A stretch of 64,000 nucleotides of DNA from Competibacter_A sp037045685 (GTDB lineage: Bacteria; Pseudomonadota; Gammaproteobacteria; Competibacterales; Competibacteraceae), in contig JBAOII010000030.1 in assembly GCA_037045685.1 (NCBI GenBank), positions 124,001 through 188,000 on the forward strand, read 5' to 3'. The notes beneath the pieces are model-generated. The model ran no database searches, was not told the origin of the DNA, and saw only the letters and a list, made by a program, of their open reading frames with translations. The stretch's first letter is position 1. Each line of letters starts with the position of its first letter. Positions 26,678 to 37,200 of the stretch are shown piece after piece. The translations under genes were made by a program, and so were the position numbers.

Positions 26678-26968
26678 ATGAACATTCGGCCGTTGCATGA
26701 TCGGGTGCTGGTCAAGCGCGTTGAGGAAGAAACCAAGAGTCCGGGCGGCATCGTTTTGCCCGGCGCAGCCGCCGAGAAGCCCTCGCGCGGCACCGTGCAG
26801 GCGGTGGGGCGCGGCAAGCTGCTGGAGAATGGCGACGTGCGTCCCCTGGACGTCAAAGCCGGCGACCATATCCTGTTCGGCAAGTATTCGGGCAGCGAAG
26901 TCAAGGTGGACGGCGAAGAGCTGATCATCATGCGCGAAGACGAGATCATGGCCGTCATCGAGAAGTGA
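26678..26968 (+). CDS. groS: Co-chaperonin GroES
   Basis: The 96-residue lid that closes the GroEL chamber. It starts MNIRPLHDRVLVKRVEEETK, has the mobile loop KSPGGIVLPGAAAEKPSRG (about 17-34) that docks on GroEL, and ends with the conserved EELIIMREDEIMAVIE. Length and sequence are typical. It is the first gene of the operon, 60 bases downstream of the CIRCE operator and 63 bases before groEL, whose expression it shares. Upstream GGGAG gives a ribosome-binding site. Confidence 0.98.
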   Translation: MNIRPLHDRVLVKRVEEETKSPGGIVLPGAAAEKPSRGTVQAVGRGKLLENGDVRPLDVKAGDHILFGKYSGSEVKVDGEELIIMREDEIMAVIEK

Positions 26969-27031
26969 GCGCCCCTTCGCTCCAACCCGTAGTTCCGAGC
27001 GATCCACCGAATTTTTAGAGGAATTCCCCCC

Positions 27032-28687
<1,656 letters not shown>

Positions 28688-28725
28688 GGTGTCGCGAGCG
28701 AGCCGGTCATCCGGTCTGTTGTAAG

Positions 28726-28754
28726 AAAAAAGCCCCGCTCCGGCGGGGCTTTTT
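28726..28754 (+). terminator. Rho-independent terminator of groES-groEL
   Basis: Stem AGCCCCGC (28731-28738) and GCGGGGCT (28743-28750) with a TCCG loop, preceded by A's and followed by T's (28750-28754). The A/T runs make it usable from both directions, though the minus-strand gene that could use it starts at 30147. Confidence 0.92.
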
Positions 28755-28967
28755 CGTGGGCGGAGCGCGATTTCGCTGGGGGGTCGAAGTCGCCAGCAAC
28801 GACCAACCGGGATCCGGTGGTTGCGGTCCGTGGCCGACGAAATGGGGAGGGTATGCGGCCGATACCGCGCCTTGTCGGGAAAAAATCAGCACCGCCAAAG
28901 CGCCGCCATTGACGCCGATGCTGAAGCCATCCGGCTGAAATGCCGCCAGCGGGCCACGCCCCTCATC

Positions 28968-30147
28968 TCAGCGCGCCTGCAACCGGCCGCCAGGCTCGAA
29001 ACGCCAGGGTCGGGAAATATACAGGACATCGTATTGCTGGCGTAATTGGGGCGAAAAAGGCGCGTAGGGTGCGCCGAGCCTGACGATTTGTTGGGCCGCG
29101 CGATCCAGTTCGGCGTTGCCCGAAGACCGGGCGATCCGAACGTCTTTCAGGGAGCCATCCGCGCGAATGGCGACATCCAGCACCGGCCCGGCGCTCAAGT
29201 TCAGCTTGCGGGCGACATCGGGAAAATTCATCTCGCCGATTTGCTCGACCTTGCGCACCCAGGCCGCGATGTAAAAGCCTTCCAGGGATTGGGTGTCGTT
29301 CGGGTTCACGCGCTTGCCGCGCACGCCCGCAGTTGCCCGCCGCTGAGTTTCCGTTTCGAGGCTGGCGATCTGGCCGAGCAGCGCGCCGCTGTCCAACCGG
29401 CCGCGAGCGACGGTTCCGACCGTCCCGCCGCTCCCTTTGGGGCGTCCCGGTCGCGGGGTCGAGCGAGCGGTTTCGGGCGCGGTCGGCGCCACGGCGGTTT
29501 GGGCGGGCGCCGGAAGCGCCGGCTTCCCAGGGGGTGGCACGGTTTGGCGCGGTCTGTCGGGCGGCTCGTCGAGCGCGTCCGATTCCGCTTTCTGGGGTGA
29601 TTTGGCCGGCTTTGGCGGTACGGCCGGGGCGAGGGCAACGCGCGGCGTGGGCGTGGGTTTGTTCGCCGTCGGCGGTTTCGCCGGCGCGGGCGGTTTCGGA
29701 GCCGGTTTGATGGCCGGCGCGGGCGGCTTGGGCGGCGGTTTGATAGCCGGGGCGGGCGGTGGGACGGATGGCGCGGGCCGGGCCGCTGCCGGCGGTTCCG
29801 GGGGCGGGATCGGGCGCGGGTGGCGGAACTATCACGGGCGCGGGTGGCTGCGGGATGGCGGCCAGCGCGGGTTCCGGTGCCGGGAGCGTCGAATCCGGGA
29901 TAGCGGCGGCGGGGTTAGGCGTGGAATCCGGTTTCGCCGGTTCGGGTCCGGCGGGTGGCAGTTCCGGCAAGCTGGTCCGCGCCGCCGGCGGTAACAACAC
30001 CGCGTCGAAACGCACCGGTTCGGGAAGACGGATCGACCATCGATCGGCGGGAATGCCGAGGAGCAGCGCGGCGTGCAGGCCGAGCGCCAGCAGCGACGCC
30101 AGCGTCAACCGGCCGGCATCATCCGGGTCGTGGGCGATGGCGCTCAT
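28968..30147 (-). pseudogene. TonB-like energy transducer, split by a one-base shift in a proline-rich linker
   Basis: TonB couples the inner-membrane proton-motive force to outer-membrane receptors. The N-terminus (start 30147) has one membrane helix, LTLASLLALGLHAALLLGI (about 13-31), then a Pro/Ala-rich stretch. At a run of five G's (29800-29804, C's on the coding strand) the frame changes: dropping one base continues the linker with repeated PAPAIKPPPKPP units and leads into the TonB C-terminal domain SLEGFYIAAWVRKVEQIG, VLDVAIRADGSLKDVRIARS and YDVLYISRPWRF. Without the correction the protein would end without its TonB domain. It lies 16 bases downstream of gshB, as tonB3 does in Pseudomonas. 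A homopolymer sequencing error is the simplest explanation. Confidence 0.8.
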
Positions 30148-30163
30148 CCACTGCCGACGGCGG

Positions 30164-31114
30164 TCAGCGCCGCAGCCGTCGCTCGATGGCGGCCATCAGC
30201 TCGCCGCCGATGTCCAGCCCGAACTGGGCATCCAATTCCCGCGCGCAGGTGGGGCTGGTGACGTTGATTTCGGTCAACCAGTCGCCGATCACGTCCAACC
30301 CGACGAACAGCAAACCCATTTCCCGTAGCCTCGGGGCCACCTGCGCGCAGATCCAGCGGTCGCGCTCGGTGAGCGGCACGCCTTCGCCGCGCCCTCCCGC
30401 CGCCAGATTGGCGCGCGTCTCGCCGGCCTGCGGAATCCGGGCCAGCGCGTAGGGGATCGGCTCGCCGTCGATCAGCAGGATGCGCTTGTCGCCGGCCACC
30501 ACCTCCGGGATATAGCGCTGCGCCATGCTCAGCCGCCGGCCGTGGGCGGTGAGCGTTTCCAGAATCACGTTGAGGTTGGGATCGTCGCGGCGCAGCCGGA
30601 ACACCGATGCCCCGCCCATGCCGTCCAGCGGCTTGACCACGATGTCGTCGTGCTCGCCGAGGAACGCCTTGATCCGGGCCGCTTCCCGGGCGACCAGCGT
30701 CGGCGGGCAGCATTGCGGAAAGTTGAGGGCGAAGAATTTTTCGTTGGCGTCGCGCAGGCTGCGGGGCCGGTTGACGACCAGGGTTCCGGCCGCCTCGGCC
30801 AATTCCAGCAGATAGGTCGTGTAGATGTACTCCATGTCGAACGGCGGATCCTTGCGCATCAGGATCACGTCCAGCTCCGCCAGCGGCAGTTCCCGTTCGC
30901 CGTGGAAAGCGAACCAGCCCCGCTTGTCGTCCTCGACGCTGAGCGAGCGAGCCCGGCCAAACGCCTGGTCGCCGCGAGCGTACAGGTCGGCTTGTTCGAA
31001 GTAATGCAGCTCCCAGCCGCGCGCCCGAGCGGCCAGCAGCATGGCGAAGGTGGTGTCCTTTTTGATGGTGATGGTCGCGATGGGGTCCATCACCACGCCG
31101 AGCTTGATGGTCAT
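30164..31114 (-). CDS. gshB: Glutathione synthetase
   Basis: Joins gamma-glutamylcysteine and glycine with ATP, the second step of glutathione synthesis. The 316-residue ATP-grasp enzyme starts MTIKLGVVMDPI at 31114 (a 14-codon longer frame is unlikely). It shows RKDPPFDMEYIYTTYLLE near residue 70, VVKPLDGMGGASVF near 145 with the ATP-grasp lysine and glycine loop, and VGLDVIGDWLTEINVTSPT near 260 (metal-binding Glu/Asn). It is transcribed away from the Pil-Chp cluster and is followed by the tonB-like gene, matching the tonB3-gshB-pil order of Pseudomonas. Confidence 0.96.
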   Translation of the reverse strand: MTIKLGVVMDPIATITIKKDTTFAMLLAARARGWELHYFEQADLYARGDQAFGRARSLSVEDDKRGWFAFHGERELPLAELDVILMRKDPPFDMEYIYTTYLLELAEAAGTLVVNRPRSLRDANEKFFALNFPQCCPPTLVAREAARIKAFLGEHDDIVVKPLDGMGGASVFRLRRDDPNLNVILETLTAHGRRLSMAQRYIPEVVAGDKRILLIDGEPIPYALARIPQAGETRANLAAGGRGEGVPLTERDRWICAQVAPRLREMGLLFVGLDVIGDWLTEINVTSPTCARELDAQFGLDIGGELMAAIERRLRR

Positions 31115-31402
31115 GGTCAGCAGGTCCGTAGGGTTAGACGATGTCGATGCGGGCATCCGGCCGATGGACGGAGAATGCGCGGGGCGCCATCGGAGCGCGT
31201 CCGGCCGCGCGGCGCGAAAAGGGCGGATGCGGTTTCCATCATGGCGTCGTGGCTATTAGTATGCTAAAAAATACGCCAAAAAGATCATCGATGTAGATTG
31301 CGACCTCGCGTTCCCCTCCACCGATCAAGGATATCAGCGGCTTCGGGTCGGGTCTCGCAACGGTCGTCCGACCCCAAGGCTCCGCGATTCGAGGACAGTC
31401 AT

Positions 31403-31975
31403 GTGGCAGATGCGGTAATCAATCCCTCCACGGCGTCAGCTCCGCCGCACCCCTTCGATATTCTGCTGCGATTGGACCAGCGCATCCGCGAGCGCGCGCC
31501 GGCCGCGGCGGCCGGCCCTCAGCTGTCGGAGATCAGAGGACAACTCGCCGCGCGCCTCGGTTCCTGGAACCTGCTATTCTCCATGGACGATGTCGCCGAA
31601 ATCATTCCGATTCCGCGCAGCATTACCCGGGTGCCGGGCGTCAAGCGCTGGTTGCTGGGCATCGCCAACCTGCGCGGCAAGGTCATTTCGGTGACCGACT
31701 TGCGAGATTTTCTGGCCGGCCGGCCCACGGTGCAATCGCCGGGCAGCCAAGTCGTCATCGTCCGCGCCGACGACTGGGATTACGGCCTGCTGATGGACGA
31801 GATTATCGGGATGCGGCACTTTGGTCCCCAGCATCGGTTGCCGTCGCTGGACACCGTGGAAGAAAGTCTGCGACCCTACATCGCGGAGGCGTTTTGGAGC
31901 GACAACCAATACTGGATGGTCTTCATCACCCGGAAATTGCTGGCGGAGCCCAATTTTTTAAACGCGGTCGGCTAG
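31403..31975 (+). CDS. pilI: PilI, CheW-like adaptor of the Pil-Chp system
   Basis: A CheW-domain scaffold that connects the chemoreceptor PilJ to the ChpA kinase. The CheW fold is seen in NLLFSMDDVAEIIPIPRSI, VPGVKRWLLGIANLRGKVIS, VVIVRADDWDYGLLMDEII and the C-terminal WSDNQYWMVFI. Start: GTG at 31403 (VADAVINPS) has GAGGA seven bases upstream and is preferred to an in-frame start at 31298, whose extra residues look non-coding; certainty is moderate. It is followed by pilJ after 75 bases. The response regulators pilG and pilH that normally precede pilI are absent, and gshB is directly upstream on the other strand. Confidence 0.88.
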   Translation: MADAVINPSTASAPPHPFDILLRLDQRIRERAPAAAAGPQLSEIRGQLAARLGSWNLLFSMDDVAEIIPIPRSITRVPGVKRWLLGIANLRGKVISVTDLRDFLAGRPTVQSPGSQVVIVRADDWDYGLLMDEIIGMRHFGPQHRLPSLDTVEESLRPYIAEAFWSDNQYWMVFITRKLLAEPNFLNAVG

Positions 31976-32050
31976 CGGCATTTTCCAGAATTTCCCCGCC
32001 GGATCAGCGGGCGGGGCGGTCATCAGGGTCAAGTTCGACGAGAAACAGAA

Positions 32051-34117
32051 ATGCGTGATTCGCGAGATCGTTCGGCGTTGAAAGGATTATCCGTCACCCA
32101 CCTGGCGCTGCTTGGCGCGCTGGTGTTCTTCATCTTGCTGATGGGCATCATTTTTACCCTCCTGGAGCGGCAGGACGAACAGAACGAGAGCTATTTCAGG
32201 CTGGTCGGCGAGCAGCGGTTTCTGTCGCGTTCGCTGGTGACCGACGCCCTGGAGGCCGCGCGGGGCAAGGAGACGGCGTTCGCCAAGCTCAAGGAGGGCC
32301 GCGACCGCTTCGAGCAGGCGCTGAACGATCAGAAAAACGGCAACGCCGCCTCGGGGCTGTCGCCCGCGCCGGAGGTGGTCCGCCCGCAACTGGACCAGTT
32401 GGAGAACCGCTGGAAGCCGGTCAGGGCCGATATCGATACGCTGCTCGCCGGGCGCGAGCCGGTCATGGCGGTCAGCAATTTCGTGCCGCTGCTGGAAAGC
32501 TCCCTGACCCAAATCATCACCCTGTCCGACGAGATCGCCAAGAACTTGGCCAACAACCGCATCGATGCCAAGCAGGTGTATTTCGCCACAAACCAATTGC
32601 TGCTGGGGCAGCGGATCGAAAGCGATTTGAAGCGCATGCTGAGCGAGGGCGGCGCCGGGGTGGCCGCCGCCGCCGACCGGTTCGGCCGCAACGTCAACCT
32701 CTTTGGCCGGGTCCTGAGAGGGATGCGCGACGGCGATCCCCGGCTGGGGATCGATCGGGTGAGTCTCCCCGACAGCGCCGGCAAGCTGGCCGATCTCGCC
32801 GAGCGGTTTAAATCCCTCGAAGCCGAAACCGCGCGCATCGTCGATCGCGCCCCGGAACTGGTCAAGAGCCAGAATGCCGCCCAGGGCATCGCCGAGAAAG
32901 GCGATGCCCTGCTGGAAGCGACCAACAAGCTGCTCGACGCCCACTCCGGGAACAGCCACCAGTTTCATGTGCTGGGCATTCCGCTCAACTACAAAATCGC
33001 CTATTTGTTCGGGGTGCTGGCCCTGGTCCTGCTGCTGACGCTGATTTACCTGCAAAACCGCGAAAGCCGGCAGCGCCTGCTGGAAAGCGAGCAGCGCAAG
33101 CAGGAGACCGAGGAACAGAACCGCCGCAATCAGGACGCCATCCTGCGCTTGCTCGACGAGCTCGGCAACCTCGCCGAGGGCGATCTGACCGTGCAGGCCA
33201 GCGTGACCGAGGACATCACCGGCGCCATCGCCGATTCGGTCAACTACGCCATCGAAGCGTTGCGCGATCTGGTTTCGACCATCAACAACACCTCGGGGCT
33301 GGTCGCGGGCGCCGTGCAGGAAACCAGCGCCATCGCCGACCGGCTGGCCAAATCCAGCGAGATCCAGGCCCGGCAGATCGAGAACGCCAGCTCCACCGTG
33401 ACCCAGATGGCGCAATCCATGGACGACGTGTCGTCCAAGACCGCCGCCTCCGCCGAGGTGGCGGAAAAATCGGTGGGCATCGCCCACGAGGGCGGCGACC
33501 GGGTGCGGCGGACCATTCAGGGCATGAACGCCATCCGCGAGCACATCCAGGACACCTCCAAGCGCATCAAGCGGCTGGGCGAGTCCTCGCAGGAAATCGG
33601 CGATATCGTGGCCCTGATCAACGACATCGCCGACCAGACCAACATCTTGGCGCTGAACGCCGCGATTCAGGCCTCGGCGGCGGGCGACGCCGGCCGCGGC
33701 TTCGCGGTGGTCGCCGACGAAGTGCAACGGCTGGCGGAGCGCTCCAGCAACGCCACCAAGCGCATCGAGACCCTGGTCAAGACCATTCAGGCCGACACCA
33801 ACGAAGCGGTCATCTCCATGGAGAAAAGCACCGCCGAGGTGGTCGGCGGCGCCGGACTGGCCGAGAAAGCCGGCGAGGCTCTGGAAGAAATCGAAAAAGT
33901 GTCGGCCAATCTGGCCGAATTGATCGACGAGATCTCCAAATCCGCCGGACAGGTTTCGGAAATGGCCTCGCGGGTGTCCACCGCCATGATTTCCATCAAC
34001 GAAATTACCGGGCAGACCGCCGAAAGCAGCGTGGCCACCGCTTCCGCCATCGGCAAGCTCAATCAGTTGGCGCGGGAATTGCGCCAAGCGGTCGCCGATT
34101 TCCGGTTGCCCGCTTGA
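32051..34117 (+). CDS. pilJ: PilJ, methyl-accepting chemoreceptor of type IV pili
   Basis: A 688-residue inner-membrane receptor that feeds the ChpA kinase and influences twitching and cAMP in Pseudomonas. Membrane helices at about 17-39 (LALLGALVFFILLMGIIF) and 312-333 (FGVLALVLLLTLIYL) flank a periplasmic domain of about 270 residues rich in helices, the two-module PilJ type. A HAMP-like linker follows, then the coiled-coil signalling domain with the hairpin tip DIADQTNILALNAAIQASAA near 530 and GRGFAVVADEVQRLAERS. No adaptational methyltransferase gene (pilK) lies next to it. It is between pilI and chpA, all plus strand. Confidence 0.94.
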   Translation: MRDSRDRSALKGLSVTHLALLGALVFFILLMGIIFTLLERQDEQNESYFRLVGEQRFLSRSLVTDALEAARGKETAFAKLKEGRDRFEQALNDQKNGNAASGLSPAPEVVRPQLDQLENRWKPVRADIDTLLAGREPVMAVSNFVPLLESSLTQIITLSDEIAKNLANNRIDAKQVYFATNQLLLGQRIESDLKRMLSEGGAGVAAAADRFGRNVNLFGRVLRGMRDGDPRLGIDRVSLPDSAGKLADLAERFKSLEAETARIVDRAPELVKSQNAAQGIAEKGDALLEATNKLLDAHSGNSHQFHVLGIPLNYKIAYLFGVLALVLLLTLIYLQNRESRQRLLESEQRKQETEEQNRRNQDAILRLLDELGNLAEGDLTVQASVTEDITGAIADSVNYAIEALRDLVSTINNTSGLVAGAVQETSAIADRLAKSSEIQARQIENASSTVTQMAQSMDDVSSKTAASAEVAEKSVGIAHEGGDRVRRTIQGMNAIREHIQDTSKRIKRLGESSQEIGDIVALINDIADQTNILALNAAIQASAAGDAGRGFAVVADEVQRLAERSSNATKRIETLVKTIQADTNEAVISMEKSTAEVVGGAGLAEKAGEALEEIEKVSANLAELIDEISKSAGQVSEMASRVSTAMISINEITGQTAESSVATASAIGKLNQLARELRQAVADFRLPA

Positions 34118-34226
34118 GCCGGGCGAAAGGAGCCGGGATGCCGGGAATGCGCCATTGTGGTCCCGATAAGCCCGGTTCCGAGCGGCACCGGCCGGCCGGA
34201 CAGACGATCCGCGCGGAGGTAGCGTG

Positions 34227-37200
34227 ATGATTTCGCATCGTGTCGCCGACAACCGATTGGGCGCCCTCAAGGATGATCTGTTGCTCGCCCTGCAGCGGAT
34301 TCGACACGGCCTGGATGCCTATCGCGAGGATCCGGCCGATTTCGCCCCGCTGGAAGCCCTGATCGATGCCATCGATCAGGTGCGCGGCCCGCTGGCGGCG
34401 CTGGAGCACCGGCAAGCGGTCGCCTTGCTGGACGAAATGCGCGTGCAGATCTCGGGTTTGATCAAGGGCAAGCTCAGGTCCCTCGACGGGGTGGCGCTGC
34501 GACAGGCCACCGCGCAGTTGGCCCTGTACCTGGAATCCTGCCTGACTCCCGGCCAGCGTCGACCGGAGCCCGAATTGTCCAGGATGATCGATCACTTGCG
34601 CCGGACACGCCAGCAAGACGCCGCGATCGCCGGCGACAGTGCAGCGCCGCCGGCTTCGCCGCCGGATAGCGCTGCCCGGCACGGGATTCTGGACGCGCTG
34701 AAGCGACTGCGGGAGCGCGTGGCCGTCGATTTGGAGGGTGGCGCCGAACAGCCTCAGGCATGGGCGGTATTCCGGGACGAGCTGCAAGCCCTGCACCGCA
34801 TGCTGGCCGACCGCGCATTGACCCGCCCCGCTTCGATGTCCGAGCGCCTGGAGCGAATCGCTGGGGCGTTGGCCGTCGGCGCCGAACATTACCGGCCGCT
34901 CGCCACCGGGATGCTCGGAGAGATTCTGGCCGCGCTGGACCATTATCTGGAGCCGCTGGACAGCGACCGGCCCGCGTCCGCCGTGGTTCTGAAAGCGGCC
35001 GAAGAGCATCTGGACCAACTGGAAACCTTGCTCGCCCTGCCGCCGCAGCCCGAATCGGCGTCCGCCGCGCCGGCGGCGCCCTCCTTCGATCCGGTCCATC
35101 CGGGAGAGGACTGCCAGCCCCTGTCTTGGCCGGACTCGGCGATACCCGAGGCTCCGGATCGCCCGGCATCGGTTCCCGCAGCGTCGGAGCCGACATGGCC
35201 GACGCCCGGCTCGGACGAGGCCATAACCCTCGACTTGGCGGATCTGGATTTTGTCCCGCCCGCCGCGACCGCCGCCGATTCCGCGCCCCCGGTCGCGGGA
35301 GAGGAGATCGGTTTGGCGGATTTGATGGGACTCTCCGACGCCGACCCCGAGTTCGTGGACGTGTTCATGGAGGAGGCGCGCGGGGAATTGGCGGTCATCC
35401 GAGAGCAATTGGCCCTCTGGCGCGAGAATTTGCACGACCGCGACGCCCTGACCACCATGCGCCGGGCTTTCCACACCCTCAAGGGCAGCGGCCGCATGGT
35501 CGGCGCGACCGTGATCGGCGATTTCGCCTGGGAATACGAAAACCTGCTGAATCAGATTTTGAGCGGAAGCCTGACCGCGAGCCCGGCCATTTGCGATGCC
35601 ATCGCGGCGGCGGTTTCGGCCTTGGCGCCGCTGGTGGGCGAGATCCCGCTGCGGAGCGACGCGCTGGATGCCCTGCCGGCGCTGGTGGCGCGAGCGCAGG
35701 TCTTGGCTCGTCCCGAGGAGATGGAGCCGATCACGGTGCCGCCCTCGCTGCGGGTCGAGCCGGCGCCCCCGGAACTCGTTGCGGAGCCGCCGTCGCGTCG
35801 GCCAGCGTCGGCGCGGATGGAGCCGATCGCGGCGCCGCCGCCGGCGCCCGTCGAACCGCCCTCGCTCAAGGTGGCGGCGGAAATCGATCCGGAGTTCCTG
35901 GAGGTCTTCCTGGAAGAAGCGCGCGAGGAGCTGGACCGGATTCGCGAGCAAGGCAGCGTCTGGCAGCGCAATTTGGCCGACCGCCAACCCCTGACCGCCA
36001 TCCGGCGGGCTTTTCACACCCTCAAGGGCAGCGGGCGCGTGGTCGGGGCGACCGAGATCGGCGATTTCGCTTGGGTGTTCGAGGACCTGTTGAATCAGGT
36101 CCTGAGCGGTACCTTGCCGCCCTCGCCGGCGTTAGCCGATCTGGTCGGCGAAGCTGCGACCGCGCTGGAGCTACTGGTCGGCAAAGCCGCGATGACCGAG
36201 GAGACCGGCGCGACCTTGGCGGCCTTGGTCGCTCGGGCGCGCGAACTGCCGCGCGCCGTCCCCGCCAGCGTCGAGCCGGCGGTTCCGGCCGCGCCGGTCG
36301 AGGCGGCGGCGCCATCGCCGCCGATCAAGCCCCTTCCCCCGCCGGAAGTCGCTCCGCCCGCTCCCCCGGAGCTGGCCGGAGTGGATTTGGAGTTGGCGCA
36401 GGTCTTTCAGTACGAAGCGACCGAAATTCTCGATGCCAGCGATCTCATTTTGCAGCGGCTGGCCAGCGAAGCCGACAATACGGTGTTGCTGAACGACCTG
36501 CGGCGGAACATGCACACCCTCAAGGGCAGTTCGCGCATGTCCGGCTTCATGCCCATCGGCGATTTGGCGCACGCGGCGGAATCGGTGCTGGATGCCTTGG
36601 GCAAAGGCAAGGGCCACGCCTCGCCGATCGTGCTCGACACCCTCCAGCACACTCTGGATCATTTGAATCGGATGCTGGCGGAAACCGCCGGCGGCGGCAG
36701 TCCGGCGGCGGCGGTCAACTTGATCGGCGACCTGCATCGCCTGGCCGACGCGCTCATGGCCGGCGAGCCGGTCGTGGAACTGCCGCCGGCGGTGTCGGCG
36801 GCGGAGCGACCTGCGGCGGAACCGGTCAGCCGGCGGCAGCCGGTGACCCCGCTGCCGGAAGTGGCGGCCTTCCAGATGACCGAGCTGGATCAGGAGCTGG
36901 TGCAGGTGTTCCAGGCCGAGGCCAGCGAGATCCTCGATTCCAGCGATGTCATCCTGCAGCGCTTGCGCGCCGACTCGAACAATGTCGAGCTGCTGAACGA
37001 TCTGCGCCGGGAAATGCACACGCTCAAGGGCAGTTCGCGCATGGCCGGCTTCATGGCGGTCGGTGACCTGGCCCACGCCGCCGAATCGCTCTTGGACGCG
37101 CTCGGCAAGGGCGCGCTGAAGGGATCGTCGCAAGTCCTGGACCATATCCAGCGCGCCCTCGACCGCTTGCACCAGATGCTGGCCGGCGTGCTCGGCGGAA

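Noticed and set aside
28756..28962. Short frames between the groEL terminator and tonB
   Set aside because: No ribosome-binding site, no similarity, and they lie right after a terminator.
32087..34270. A 727-codon minus-strand frame opposite pilJ
   Set aside because: Shadow of pilJ; no similarity and no ribosome-binding site.
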